Counted from the stretch's first letter, positions 1 to 10,528 are shown. The stretch: DNA of 64,000 bases from Clostridiales bacterium CCNA10 (GCA_003573975.1 AP018533.1:1612001-1676000); one strand, 5' to 3'. Numbers and translations: made by a program. Notes: a model not told the origin generated them from the sequence alone.

Positions 1-846
1 TACCGGGACCGGGGCCTTCGGACCGCGCTGGAGGCGGACCGGATCCTGCGGAAGGCCGGCGCGGAGACGGTGCTGTGTCTGCCCTTTGTCCCCAAGAAGG
101 GGGAGCGGCTGGATCTGCCCCGTCAGGCGGCCCTCCACAAGCTGGAGGAGGAGCTTCCTAAGGCGGACCTGCTGGTCTGCTTCGGCGGGGATGGGACCAT
201 CCTTCACGCCGCCCGGGACGCCACCCTCCACGGGGTGCCCATCCTGGGGGTGAACATGGGCAGCGTGGGCTTCATGGCGGAGCTGGAGCGGACGGAGCTC
301 TCCCTGCTGGTCCCCCTGGCCAAGGGGCACTTTGTGACGGAGGAGCGGATGATGCTGGACATCCGGCTGCTTCGGGGGGAGAAACAGATCAGCCAGGACC
401 TGGCCCTGAACGATGTGGTCTTTTCCAAGGGCTCCATGGCCCGGGTGGCGGAGGTGGAGGTACTGGCCGACCAGGTGATGGTCCAGCGGATCATGGGGGA
501 CGGGGTCATTGTCGCCACGCCCACAGGCTCCACCGCCTACTCCATGTCGGCGGGGGGGCCCATCGTGGAGCCGAACTGCCGGTGCATCGTGGTCACGCCC
601 GTGTGCGCGCACCAGCTCAGCTCCCGGGCCATGGTGCTGGATGCCGGCCGGCGGATCACCGTGCAGATGCCCAAGGGGAGCCGGAAGCACCTCTATCTGT
701 CGGTGGACGGGGGCAAGGTGATCCGCGTCACAGCCAATGAGCGGGTGGAGATCACACAATCCCAATGCAGTACGCGGCTGGTCCAGCTGGCGGGCCGGAG
801 TTTTTATCAGGTCACCAATCAGAAGTTAGGAGGGTATGTGCCATGA
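1..846 (+). CDS. nadK: NAD kinase, 5' end outside the window
   Basis: Phosphorylates NAD to NADP in the cytoplasm. The frame is open to base 1 (first residues YRDRGLRTALEAD), so the start lies upstream and probably only about ten residues are missing, as 281 codons are present and the family is 265-300 long. The diphosphate-binding GGDGT motif sits at visible residues 62-66, followed by the conserved LND segment (usually NE) and the ATPTGSTAYSMSAGGP stretch. Its stop overlaps the argR start. nadK-argR-recN is a standard Firmicute order. Confidence 0.95.
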   Translation, partial: YRDRGLRTALEADRILRKAGAETVLCLPFVPKKGERLDLPRQAALHKLEEELPKADLLVCFGGDGTILHAARDATLHGVPILGVNMGSVGFMAELERTELSLLVPLAKGHFVTEERMMLDIRLLRGEKQISQDLALNDVVFSKGSMARVAEVEVLADQVMVQRIMGDGVIVATPTGSTAYSMSAGGPIVEPNCRCIVVTPVCAHQLSSRAMVLDAGRRITVQMPKGSRKHLYLSVDGGKVIRVTANERVEITQSQCSTRLVQLAGRSFYQVTNQKLGGYVP

Positions 847-1292
847 AGCGTGCGCGTCAGACGGAGATCCTGAACATCATTCAAAGCGTGGATGTGGAGA
901 CCCAGGAGCAGCTGCTGGATGAGCTGCGGGCCAGGGGCTATTCCGCCACCCAGGCCACGATTTCCCGGGACATCAAGGAGCTGCGGCTGGTAAAGGAATT
1001 GGCCGGCGGCGGCTACCGGTATGCGTCCTCCGACCGGCGGGGCCTGGCGGACTCCGACATCCGGCTTCGGAACATTTTTAAGGAGGGCGTCACCTCGGTG
1101 GACGTGGCGCAGAACATCGTGGTGGTGCGGACCATGCCGGGGCTGGCCTCCGCGGCCTGTTCGGCCCTGGACAATATGGACATATCGGGCATGGTGGCCA
1201 GCCTGGCGGGGGATGATGTTGGGATTCTAATTATGCGGGATAACGATCTGGCGGAGCAGTTCATCCAGGAGGTCCACAAGCTGCTGAAGTGA
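843..1292 (+). CDS. argR: Arginine repressor ArgR
   Basis: Arginine-responsive DNA-binding hexamer that controls arginine synthesis and breakdown. The 149 residues match the family length: an N-terminal winged helix (MKRARQTEILNIIQ, then YSATQATISRDIKELRLVK) and a C-terminal oligomerisation/arginine-binding domain with the GDD signature near residue 131. The usual GTA of the effector domain is GLA here. The ATG at 843 is chosen because AGGAGG lies just upstream and the product then begins as in other ArgR proteins. It overlaps the nadK stop by four bases, so the two are probably translationally coupled. Confidence 0.94.
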   Translation: MKRARQTEILNIIQSVDVETQEQLLDELRARGYSATQATISRDIKELRLVKELAGGGYRYASSDRRGLADSDIRLRNIFKEGVTSVDVAQNIVVVRTMPGLASAACSALDNMDISGMVASLAGDDVGILIMRDNDLAEQFIQEVHKLLK

Positions 1293-1323
1293 TCCGCTGT
1301 CTGGAAGGAAATGAGGGAGTGCA

Positions 1324-3027
<1,704 letters not shown>

Positions 3028-3038
3028 ACATGAACGCA

Positions 3039-3076
3039 ACAGACACCTACGCTTTTGTGGGTGTCTGCTGTTTTTT
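3039..3076 (+). terminator. Rho-independent terminator after recN
   Basis: Eight-base stem CAGACACC / GGTGTCTG (3040-3047 with 3060-3067) followed by a six-T run at 3071-3076. It separates recN from the antiporter operon. Confidence 0.8.
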
Positions 3077-3158
3077 CTGGATGGGCCTGGGACGGTGGGG
3101 TTCCGGCAAAAAAGAATGGAATTCTTTCTATAAAAATCTTTCATTTTCTGCTGTGGTT

Positions 3159-3167
3159 TGGTATAAT
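3159..3167 (+). promoter_or_regulatory. Candidate extended -10 promoter of the antiporter operon
   Basis: TGGTATAAT (TGn plus a perfect TATAAT at 3162-3167) lies about 75 bases upstream of the first antiporter gene in an AT-rich patch. No good -35 is visible 17 bases upstream (TTTCAT), so it would rely on the extended -10. Confidence 0.5.
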
Positions 3168-3240
3168 AAAAAACCGTCTATGCCGCCGGACAGAGGACCG
3201 GCGGCGAGGGATGGAATGATCCGGGAGAGGAGCGGTCAGT

Positions 3241-3714
3241 TTGTTTGTATTGCTGTTTCTGCTCTGGCTGGTGCTGAACGGGGGCTGGAGCCTCCAGATC
3301 GTGGGGGCCGGGGTGCTGGCGGCCGGCCTTGTGGCCTGGGGCTGCCAGCGGGTGCTTGGTCTGCCCTTCTGGGGCGGGCGGAAGCTCTGGCAGAGGATTT
3401 TACGCGCGGTGGGGTATCTGCCCCTTCTTCTGCGGGAGGTGTGGACCGCGAATCTCCAGGTGATCCTCCGCATCCTGTGTCCCGGGCGGCGGAGGGGCGC
3501 GCCCCGCCTGAGCTGGGTGGACCCCGGCCTGAGGGAGCCGGGGACGCAGTTCCTGCTGGCCAACTCCATCACCCTGACGCCGGGGACCGTGACGGTGGCG
3601 CTCCACCGGGGGCGGCTGTGCGTCTACGCGCTGGATCAGGAGTTCGCCGCGGGGGTCAAGGATTCTGAATTTGTCCGGCGGCTGCGCCGGTGGGAGGGAA
3701 AACAGGATGGCTGA
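3241..3714 (+). CDS. mnhE: Mrp/Mnh-type antiporter subunit E (MbhA-like)
   Basis: Small membrane subunit of the Mrp cation/proton antiporter complex, 157 residues as in the MnhE family. Two hydrophobic segments open the protein (FVLLFLLWLVLNGGW, then the GAGVLAAGL stretch), followed by the family's soluble part with LLANSITLTPGTVTV near residues 100-115. The start is a TTG at 3241 preceded by a GGAGAGGAG-like site. It is the first gene of a ten-gene operon and overlaps the next gene by eight bases. Confidence 0.88.
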   Translation: MFVLLFLLWLVLNGGWSLQIVGAGVLAAGLVAWGCQRVLGLPFWGGRKLWQRILRAVGYLPLLLREVWTANLQVILRILCPGRRRGAPRLSWVDPGLREPGTQFLLANSITLTPGTVTVALHRGRLCVYALDQEFAAGVKDSEFVRRLRRWEGKQDG

Positions 3715-4009
3715 GTGTACGCCTGAGCTGCGGGTCTGTTTGAGCACAGCGCTCTGTCTGCTGACTGGGGTCATGCTGGCCTGTCTGGTGCGGGCCATCC
3801 GGGGGCCCCGGTATACCGAGCGGCTGGTGGCGCTGAACCTGATCTGCACCGTGGTGGTGCTGATGGTGTGTATCCTGTCCTATCTGCTGGAGGCGGCATA
3901 TCTGGTGGATGTGGCGATCCTGTACGGGCTGCTGAATCTGCTGGCGGTGGCGGTGCTCAGCCGCATTTCAGTCCGCCGGCACCGGGAGAAGAGGGGGGAG
4001 GAGCCATGA
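3707..4009 (+). CDS. mnhF: Mrp/Mnh-type antiporter subunit F (MbhB-like)
   Basis: Hundred-residue membrane subunit of the antiporter complex. Three hydrophobic segments are visible, with the conserved RGPRYTERLVALNL loop between the first and second and the VDVAILYGLLN segment in the third, both typical of MrpF. ATG at 3707 lies inside the end of mnhE, with GGGAGG 14 bases upstream; the stop overlaps the mnhG start. Confidence 0.88.
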   Translation: MAECTPELRVCLSTALCLLTGVMLACLVRAIRGPRYTERLVALNLICTVVVLMVCILSYLLEAAYLVDVAILYGLLNLLAVAVLSRISVRRHREKRGEEP

Positions 4010-4335
4010 CGGTGCGGAGTTTCGCGGCGGTGTGTCTGCTGGCCCTGGGCGTGCTGGTGGTGGTGATCGCCGCGGTAGGGATGTTCCGCTTCCGGCGGAC
4101 GCTGGAGCTGCTCCAGGCCAGCGCGCTGGCGGATACCCTGGGACTGCTGCTGATCCTGGCGGGCCTGGCCCTGCTGTGCGGCTTTACGGTCCACACGGCC
4201 AAGCTGGTCCTGCTGGTGGTCATCCTGTGGGCGGTGAACCCGGTGTCCGCCCACCTGATCGCCCGGATGGAGGTCATTACCGGGCTGGGTATGGAGCCGG
4301 ACCATTTGCAGGAGAAAGGAGAACAGGAACTGTGA
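4006..4335 (+). CDS. mnhG: Mrp/Mnh-type antiporter subunit G (MbhC-like)
   Basis: Membrane subunit of 109 residues. The family pattern is clear: first helix, GMFRFRRTLELLQASALADTLG loop (quoted in part), second helix, then a third helix ending NPVSAHLIARM. The ATG at 4006 is preceded by GGGGAGGAG and overlaps the mnhF stop by four bases. Consistent overlaps through E-F-G point to one translationally coupled unit. Confidence 0.88.
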   Translation: MTVRSFAAVCLLALGVLVVVIAAVGMFRFRRTLELLQASALADTLGLLLILAGLALLCGFTVHTAKLVLLVVILWAVNPVSAHLIARMEVITGLGMEPDHLQEKGEQEL

Positions 4336-4589
4336 CTGGATTGGAGTTGCTGCTGTTGTCATTTTTGATCTTCTGCGCTGTGGCCACGGTGTTGTGCCGG
4401 CGGCTGGTGTCGGCGGTCATTATTTTTATGTCCTACTCCGCTGTGATGTCCATTTTATGGTTTTTGCTGGAGTCGCCGGACCTGGCCATCACAGAGGCCG
4501 CCGTGGGCGCCGGGGTGACCAGCCTGCTGTTTTTCCTCACACTGCGGAAGATCAATGCCCTGAAAGGAATGGAACGGGATGAAGAATGA
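4332..4589 (+). CDS. MbhD-like subunit (DUF4040) of the antiporter
   Basis: Protein of 85 residues with three hydrophobic helices, corresponding to the MbhD domain that in classical MrpA is part of the C-terminal extension and in archaeal membrane-bound hydrogenase is a separate subunit. The ESPDLAITEAAVGAG stretch near 51-65 is the family hallmark; its acidic residues are thought to lie on the ion path. It starts with GTG in a GTGA overlap with the mnhG stop and ends inside the next gene by eleven bases. Confidence 0.85.
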   Translation: MTGLELLLLSFLIFCAVATVLCRRLVSAVIIFMSYSAVMSILWFLLESPDLAITEAAVGAGVTSLLFFLTLRKINALKGMERDEE

Positions 4590-5589
4590 GACCCGGAACG
4601 AGGGCTGGTACGGGCGGTTTCTGCACTGGGCTGGCGGAGAGGAGCCGGACGGCCCGGAGGGGCCGGAGGATCCGGAGCGCCAGGAATTTTTGGAGTATCT
4701 GGAGTACATCGAGGCCCACGGGGACATGGAGTTCGGAGCCTATCGCCTGATGCGCTATCGGGAGCGCCGGGAGAAGGGAATGGAGGGCGCGCAGCCCCCA
4801 GCGGACCGGCCTGCGGAGCGGCGGGAGGTCCGGCGGCCCGCCCGAAGACGGCGGCCCGGGGCGCTGCGGCGGCAGCTGCGCCTCTACCGGGGACTGAGCG
4901 TGTGTGTGATCGCGGTGCTGGCCGGCATTTTTCTGCTGACCGCCGCAGCTATGCCCAGCTTTGGGGACCCGGAGGCCCCCGCCATGAACGAGGTGGCCCG
5001 CCGCTATCTGGAGGACGGCGTGGAGGAGACTGGTGCGGTGAATGCGGTGGCGGGGATGATCCTGGAGTACCGGGCCTTCGACACCTTCGGAGAGTCGGCG
5101 GTCCTCTTTGCGGCGGCGGGGAGCACCCTGCTGCTGCTACACAGCCCCCGGCTGCGGGTGCGGACCTTCCGGGGGCCGGATGCGCTGATGTCCCTGCTGG
5201 GGCGCGGACTGCTCCCGGCAATCCTGCTGTTTGGGATCTATGTGATCGTCAACGGCCACCTCAGTCCCGGCGGCGGATTTTCCGGCGGGGCCGTGCTGGG
5301 CGGCGGACTGATCCTGGCCTCCCTGGTGCTGGGGGAGGAGCGGATGGCACAGCTTCTGTCCACCCGGCGCACCACCCGCCTGACGGTGTTCTGTCTGCTG
5401 GCTTATGCGGGGATGAAGGGCTATTCCTTCTTCACTGGAGCCAACGGGGTGGGCTGGGAGATCCCGAAGGGGACGCCTGGGGAGATCCTCAGCGGCGGCC
5501 TGATCCTGCCGCTGAATCTGTGTGTGGGCGTCATCGTCGCCTGTACCATGTATACCTTTTATATTCTGTTTTTGGGAAGGGAGGAGTGA
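4579..5589 (+). CDS. mnhB: MbhE-MnhB fusion subunit with a charged N-terminal extension
   Basis: 336 residues. The C-terminal 150 or so are MnhB (IYVIVNGHLSPGGGFSGGAV and the PKGTPGEILSGG loop). The middle, after a membrane helix at about 110-130, resembles MbhE (VARRYLEDGVEETG, ILEYRAFDTFGE). The first hundred residues are hydrophilic: acidic, Pro/Gly-rich, then Arg-rich (RRPARRRRPG), and have no counterpart in MbhE or MnhB that I know. The order MbhD-MbhE-MnhB matches archaeal Mbh clusters, so E and F appear fused here. The start at 4579 overlaps the MbhD-like gene. Confidence 0.82.
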   Translation: MKNETRNEGWYGRFLHWAGGEEPDGPEGPEDPERQEFLEYLEYIEAHGDMEFGAYRLMRYRERREKGMEGAQPPADRPAERREVRRPARRRRPGALRRQLRLYRGLSVCVIAVLAGIFLLTAAAMPSFGDPEAPAMNEVARRYLEDGVEETGAVNAVAGMILEYRAFDTFGESAVLFAAAGSTLLLLHSPRLRVRTFRGPDALMSLLGRGLLPAILLFGIYVIVNGHLSPGGGFSGGAVLGGGLILASLVLGEERMAQLLSTRRTTRLTVFCLLAYAGMKGYSFFTGANGVGWEIPKGTPGEILSGGLILPLNLCVGVIVACTMYTFYILFLGREE

Positions 5590-5592
5590 GCC

Positions 5593-5970
5593 ATGCTGGA
5601 GGTTTTGGTGGAACAGCGGTTTTATGTGACGGCGGTACTGCTGTTCAGCGTAGGGCTTGCCGCCCTTCTGCTCCATCCAAATCTGATCAAGAAGATCATC
5701 GGCCTGAATTTGATGGACACGGCAGTGTTCCTTTTCCTGGCGGCTATGGGCTATGTGGACGGAGGGAAGGCCCCCATGGTGGAGCCGGGGGCGGAAGCGG
5801 CCGCCTATATCAATCCGGTGCCCGGCGGACTGGTGCTCACCGGGATCGTGGTGGCGGTGAGCACCACGGCCCTGTTTTTGGCACTGACCCACCGGCTGTA
5901 TCAGAAGTACCACAGCGTCAATTTGGATGTGATCCTGATGCTGGCCCGGAGGGGAACGGAAGAAGAGTGA
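5593..5970 (+). CDS. mnhC: Mrp/Mnh-type antiporter subunit C (NuoK-like)
   Basis: 125 residues, three transmembrane helices in NuoK fashion (VTAVLLFSVGLAALLL; KKIIGLNLMDTAVFLFLAAM; GLVLTGIVVAVSTTALFLAL). The NPVPGGLVLTGIVV segment is typical of MnhC/MbhG. The start at 5593 follows GGGAGGAG and lies three bases after the MnhB stop. It links the small subunits to the large antiporter-like subunits downstream. Confidence 0.88.
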   Translation: MLEVLVEQRFYVTAVLLFSVGLAALLLHPNLIKKIIGLNLMDTAVFLFLAAMGYVDGGKAPMVEPGAEAAAYINPVPGGLVLTGIVVAVSTTALFLALTHRLYQKYHSVNLDVILMLARRGTEEE

Positions 5971-6004
5971 CAGAATAAGTTGACGCAGAAGAGGTGAAAA
6001 GGAA

Positions 6005-7498
6005 TTGTCCTTGTCGTATAACATCCCCTTTCTCAGCATCATGCTCACCCTGGTCAGCGGGATCCTGGTCCCCCTGATCCGGCGGGAGGGCGGGGCGCTG
6101 CGGCTGATCCGCGGGGTGCAGCTGGGTGTGGCGGGGCTGTCCGCACTGCTGCTGGTGCGTCTGAGCGGGGCGGGGGCCAGCTTCTCCTATCCCATGGGGC
6201 ATATTCCGGCCCCCTGGGGCAACGAGCTGCGGGCGGGTCCCCTGGAGGCCCTGCTGGCCCTGACCTTCAGCGTAGTGATGCTGCTTTCCCTCAGCGGCGG
6301 AGCGGAGGATCTGCGGCGGGACGTCCGGCCGGACCGGCAGGGCTGGTACTGCCTGCTGATGCAGCTGCTGTTCGGGGCGCTGCTGGCCATGGTGTATACC
6401 GACGACCTGTTCACCGGCTATGTGTTTGTGGAGATTGCGGCTGTGACCGCCTGCATCGCGGTGGCCGCCAAGGAGAGCGGGCGCTCGGTGGTGGCCGCCA
6501 TCCGGTATCTGATCTTCAGCTGTCTGGGTTCCGGTCTGGTGCTGCTGGGCATTGCTATGCTGTACTGCATCACGGGACAGTTGCTGTTTTCCGGACTGGA
6601 GGAGGCGGTGGCCCGGCTGGTCCAGTCGGGGGAGTACAGCCTGCCTCTGGTGGTGTCCGCCCTGCTGATGACGCTGGGCCTGTCCATCAAGAGCGCCCAG
6701 TTCCCCTTTCACGCCTGGCTTCCGGACGCCCATGCCAGCGCCACCACCGCATCCAGCGCCATTCTGTCCGGCCTGGTGCTGAAGGGCTACCTGGTCCTGC
6801 TGCTGAAGCTGATCCTGCGGGTGTTCGGTCCGGCGCTGATCGTCTCCACCTATATCGACGATCTTCTCTTTCTGCTTGGGCTGACGGGGATGCTGTTTGC
6901 CTCGGTGGCCGCCCTGCGGCAGGAGGAGGTCAAGCGGATGATCGCCTACTCCTCTTCGGCCCAGATCTCCTATATCTTTCTGGCCCTGGGTCTGGGGAGC
7001 GAGGCGGGATGGACGGCGGCCTGTTATCAGATCCTGGCCCATGCCATGACCAAATCCATGATCTTCGTGGGTGCAGGGGAGATGATCCGGGCCTCCGGCG
7101 GCCACTACTGGGGGGAGCTGCGGGGCGCGGCCCGGCTGGCCCCTCTGGGAGGCGCGGCCTTTACAGTGGGCGGCCTGTCCCTGTGCGGCCTGCCCCTTCT
7201 GGCGGGGTTTTCCGCCAAGTACTGCATTGCGGCGGCGGCGCTGGACGCGGAGTGGCAGACTGCGCCCGCCCTGTTTGGGCTGGCGGCCAGCTCTGTGCTG
7301 AATGCGATGTACTATATCCCGGCTATTTTGGCCATCTGGGGCCGGGCGCGGGCCAATGAAGACGCACCGCTGGTCTGGATGCGGGGGAATGGGGAGGGCA
7401 AGTGTGCCATCCTGCTGTTCCTGGCGGGCAACCTGCTGCTGGGGACCGCCTTTGGGCCTGTCCGCGGGCTGATCCAGCAGGGGCTGTCCCTGTTTTGA
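6005..7498 (+). CDS. Antiporter-like proton/cation-translocating subunit 1 (MnhD/NuoN-like)
   Basis: 497 residues, about fourteen transmembrane helices, the NuoL/M/N proton-translocating fold. Key charged residues are present: a helix-5 glutamate in YVFVEIAAV and the helix-7 lysine in SIKSAQFPFHAWLPDAH, followed by the helix-8 segment with LVLKGYLV. The start is TTG at 6005 after GAGGTG. It is the first of four consecutive large subunits; each probably carries one ion channel of the complex. Confidence 0.85.
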   Translation: MSLSYNIPFLSIMLTLVSGILVPLIRREGGALRLIRGVQLGVAGLSALLLVRLSGAGASFSYPMGHIPAPWGNELRAGPLEALLALTFSVVMLLSLSGGAEDLRRDVRPDRQGWYCLLMQLLFGALLAMVYTDDLFTGYVFVEIAAVTACIAVAAKESGRSVVAAIRYLIFSCLGSGLVLLGIAMLYCITGQLLFSGLEEAVARLVQSGEYSLPLVVSALLMTLGLSIKSAQFPFHAWLPDAHASATTASSAILSGLVLKGYLVLLLKLILRVFGPALIVSTYIDDLLFLLGLTGMLFASVAALRQEEVKRMIAYSSSAQISYIFLALGLGSEAGWTAACYQILAHAMTKSMIFVGAGEMIRASGGHYWGELRGAARLAPLGGAAFTVGGLSLCGLPLLAGFSAKYCIAAAALDAEWQTAPALFGLAASSVLNAMYYIPAILAIWGRARANEDAPLVWMRGNGEGKCAILLFLAGNLLLGTAFGPVRGLIQQGLSLF

Positions 7499-7530
7499 CT
7501 GAACACCCATGACGGAGGAGGAAATTGACC

Positions 7531-9009
7531 ATGTGGAGAGGCTGGCTGCTGCTGCCCATTCTGCTGCCCGTGCTGGGCGGGATCGGCGTGCTGGGGATCC
7601 ATACCCTGCGGGTGCGCCGGCGGACAGTCTCCCTGCTGCTGGCGGTCCAGCTGCTGGTGGTGGCCGCGGTGTTCCGCATGGAAGGGGAGCCCTTTGTGTT
7701 CCTCACCCTGACGGAGGGGGTGCGGTTCGTGCTGCGGCCGGACGCGCTGGGCCGCCTGTTTGCCGAGCTGATCTGCGCGGTGTGGTTCGCAGTGGCCTTT
7801 TTTGCCTTTGAGTACATGAACCACGAGGGGCACCGGGAACGCTTTTTCGGGTTCTACCTGCTGACCCTGGGGGCGCTGATGGGGGTGTGTCTGGCGGGCA
7901 ACCTGGTGACCCTCTACCTGTTCTATGAGATGATGACCCTGCTGTCCGTCCCATTGGTGCTCCATATCGGGACCCGAAAGGCCTTTGACGCCGCCTACCG
8001 CTATCTGGGCTTCTCTGTGACCGGGGCGGGTCTGGGACTGCTGGGGCTGTTCCTCCTCCAGGGCTTCTGCACCACGGATCTGTTCACTCCGGGCGGTGTG
8101 CTGGACCCGGCGCGGGCGGCACAGGACCGTGGGCTGCTGCTGGCGGTGTTCTTCGTGATGGCGGTGGGCTTCGGCTGTAAGGCGGGGATGTTTCCCCTCC
8201 ACGCCTGGCTGCCCATCGCCCACCCGGTGGCCCCGGCGCCCGCCTCGGCGGTGCTGTCCGGCCTGATCACCAAAATGGGAGTGCTGGCCCTCATCCGGGT
8301 GGCGTACTACCTGTTTGGCTGGCCTTTCCTGGATGGGAGCTGGGCGCAGCGGGCGGTGCTGGTGCTGGCGCTGATCACGATCTTTCTGGGGTCTACCCTG
8401 GCTATGCGGGAGGATACCCTGAAAAAGCGCCTGGCCTACTCCACCGTCAGCCAGGTCTCCTATGTGATCTTTGGCCTGATGCTCTTTCACCCCATGGCCC
8501 TGGAGGGGGCCCTGTTCCAGGCGGTGTTCCACGCTCTGGCGAAAAATGCCCTGTTTATGGCCACCGGCGCCATCATTTACAAGACCCACCTCACTCAGGT
8601 GTCCCAGATGCGGGGGGTGGGCAGCGCCTACGGGATCACCATGTGGTGCTTTACACTGGCCTCCCTGTCCCTGATCGGGATCCCGCCCACCGGGGGCTTT
8701 GTGAGCAAATGGCTGCTGGCCGAGGGCGCGCTGTCGGCGGGGGAGGGCTCCCTGGCCTACTGGGGCGTTGGGGTGCTGATGGTGTCCGCCCTGCTGACGG
8801 CGGGCTATCTGCTGCCCATCGTGACCGCAGCCTTTTTCCCGGGTGAAAAATTTGACCACCGGGCGGTGATGCGCCAGCAGGATACCTGGCTGATGTGGAT
8901 CACGCTGTGTGCCCTGACTGCCGCTGTAGTGGTGCTGGGGATGTTCCCCGGCCTGCTGGAGCCGGCGGTCCAGGCGGTCACAGGCCCACTCTTCGGAGGG
9001 GCTGCATGA
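7531..9009 (+). CDS. Antiporter-like subunit 2 (MnhD/NuoM-like)
   Basis: 492 residues, multi-spanning. It carries the full translocation signature: YLFYEMMTLLSVP (helix-5 Glu), GFGCKAGMFPLHAWLP (helix-7 Lys) and AHPVAPAPASAVLSGL followed by ITKMG (helix-8 Lys). ATG at 7531 is preferred over an in-frame TTG at 7525 because GGAGGAGG at 7514-7521 is then well spaced. Sequence differs enough from its neighbours that the four large subunits are old paralogues rather than recent copies. Confidence 0.85.
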   Translation: MWRGWLLLPILLPVLGGIGVLGIHTLRVRRRTVSLLLAVQLLVVAAVFRMEGEPFVFLTLTEGVRFVLRPDALGRLFAELICAVWFAVAFFAFEYMNHEGHRERFFGFYLLTLGALMGVCLAGNLVTLYLFYEMMTLLSVPLVLHIGTRKAFDAAYRYLGFSVTGAGLGLLGLFLLQGFCTTDLFTPGGVLDPARAAQDRGLLLAVFFVMAVGFGCKAGMFPLHAWLPIAHPVAPAPASAVLSGLITKMGVLALIRVAYYLFGWPFLDGSWAQRAVLVLALITIFLGSTLAMREDTLKKRLAYSTVSQVSYVIFGLMLFHPMALEGALFQAVFHALAKNALFMATGAIIYKTHLTQVSQMRGVGSAYGITMWCFTLASLSLIGIPPTGGFVSKWLLAEGALSAGEGSLAYWGVGVLMVSALLTAGYLLPIVTAAFFPGEKFDHRAVMRQQDTWLMWITLCALTAAVVVLGMFPGLLEPAVQAVTGPLFGGAA

Positions 9010-9034
9010 GGAACGAGAGGAGGGAGAACGCGCT

Positions 9035-10495
9035 GTGCTGATGCTGCTTGCCATCCTGCTGCCCATTGCGGCGGGGGGCGTCCTTCTGGTCTGGCGGCCC
9101 CAGGACCCGCGGAGACGCCAGGATTTTGTGGTTGGCTCCGCCTGTGCCGGGGCGGCGGCCGCCCTGACTGCGGTGTTCACGCTGCGGGGGGAAGAGGTAT
9201 TCCAGCTGCTGTCCCTGGGGGAGCGGCTGTCCATCGCCTTCCGGGTGGATGGGCTGTCCTGTATCTTTGCCGTGCTGGTGTCCGTCCTGTGGCCCCTGGC
9301 CTGTCTGTATGCGGCGGAGTATATGAGCCGGGAGGGAGGGGAGAACCGGTTCTTTGCCTTTTATCTGGCCAGCCTGGGGGTCACTTTGGGCATCGCTTTC
9401 TCCGCCAATGTGCTGACGATGTACTTTTTCTATGAGCTGCTCACCCTGTCCACCCTGCCCCTGGTGATGCACGCCCTGGACAGCAAGGCGCGGTATGCCG
9501 GACGGATCTACCTGACCTACTCCATGTGCGGCGCGGCCCTGGGCTTCATCGCCATGGTGCTGCTGCTGGAGCACGGTGGGATGTTCTTTCAATTCGGTGG
9601 GGGCGTCTCAGTTTTAGCTGGCAAGGAAAACACCTTGCGGGCAGCTTATGTGCTTGGATTTTTTGGCTTCGGTGTGAAGGCAGCGGTTTTCCCGGGGCAC
9701 CGGTGGCTGCTGCGGGCCTCCGTGGCCCCCACGCCGGTGACCGCCCTGCTCCATGCGGTGGCGGTGGTGAAGGCTGGGGTGTTCGCGGTGACCCGCCTGA
9801 CCTGGTACGGCTATGGGCCGGACCTCATTCGGGGCAGCTGGGCCCAGTACCTGGTCATGGGGGCGGCCATGTTTACCATCGCCTACGGCTCCGCCAAGGC
9901 CCTGCGTACCCAGCATCTGAAGCGGCGGCTGGCCTGGTCCACCATCAGCAACCTCTCCTATGTCCTGCTGGGGGTGACCACCCTGACCACGGCCGGCCTG
10001 ACGGCGGGGATGGTCCACATGGTGTTCCATGCGGTGCTGAAAATCACCCTGTTTTTCTGCGTGGGAGCGGTCCACTATAAGCTCCACCGGGATTTTGTCC
10101 CGGATGTGGAGGGCTGCGGCGTACTGATGCCGGTGGTGTTTGGCTCCTTCACCGCGGCGGCCCTGGGCCTGATGGGGGTGCCGCCTCTGACCGGCTTCAC
10201 CAGCAAGTGGATGCTGGCCACGGCTGCGGCGGGGCTGGGGACCTGGATGGGCTATCTTGGAGCCAGTGTGCTGATCCTGTCCGCGGTGCTCACCGCCCTG
10301 TACCTGATGCAGATCGTCCTGCTGGCCTTTTTCCCCAGACAGAACCGGCAGCTCTCCGTCCGGGTGCCCAAGCGGGCCCGGCGGGATCCGGGCCTGAGGA
10401 TGACGGTGCCCATCACCGCCCTGGCGGCGGGCTCGGTGGCCCTGGGCCTGGGGGCCGGCCGTCTGGCCGGGACAGTTGCCGCCCTGCTGGGATAA
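9035..10495 (+). CDS. Antiporter-like subunit 3 (MnhD-like, divergent channel motif)
   Basis: 486 residues, multi-spanning, same fold. The helix-5 glutamate (MYFFYELLTL) and helix-7 lysine (GFFGFGVKAAVFP) are kept, but the usual HxWLPxAHxxAP is replaced by GHRWLLRASVAPTPVTALLH, so the conserved Pro-His pair of that loop is lost; the LLH and VVKAG of helix 8 remain. Start GTG at 9035 follows a GGAGGGAG site. Codon use around 9585-9690 (TTT, CAA, TTA, GGA) is unlike the flanks, which may mark a recombined patch. Confidence 0.83.
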   Translation: MLMLLAILLPIAAGGVLLVWRPQDPRRRQDFVVGSACAGAAAALTAVFTLRGEEVFQLLSLGERLSIAFRVDGLSCIFAVLVSVLWPLACLYAAEYMSREGGENRFFAFYLASLGVTLGIAFSANVLTMYFFYELLTLSTLPLVMHALDSKARYAGRIYLTYSMCGAALGFIAMVLLLEHGGMFFQFGGGVSVLAGKENTLRAAYVLGFFGFGVKAAVFPGHRWLLRASVAPTPVTALLHAVAVVKAGVFAVTRLTWYGYGPDLIRGSWAQYLVMGAAMFTIAYGSAKALRTQHLKRRLAWSTISNLSYVLLGVTTLTTAGLTAGMVHMVFHAVLKITLFFCVGAVHYKLHRDFVPDVEGCGVLMPVVFGSFTAAALGLMGVPPLTGFTSKWMLATAAAGLGTWMGYLGASVLILSAVLTALYLMQIVLLAFFPRQNRQLSVRVPKRARRDPGLRMTVPITALAAGSVALGLGAGRLAGTVAALLG

Positions 10496-10528
10496 AAAGG
10501 GCGGATCCTGTGAAAGTGAGGGGAAGGA

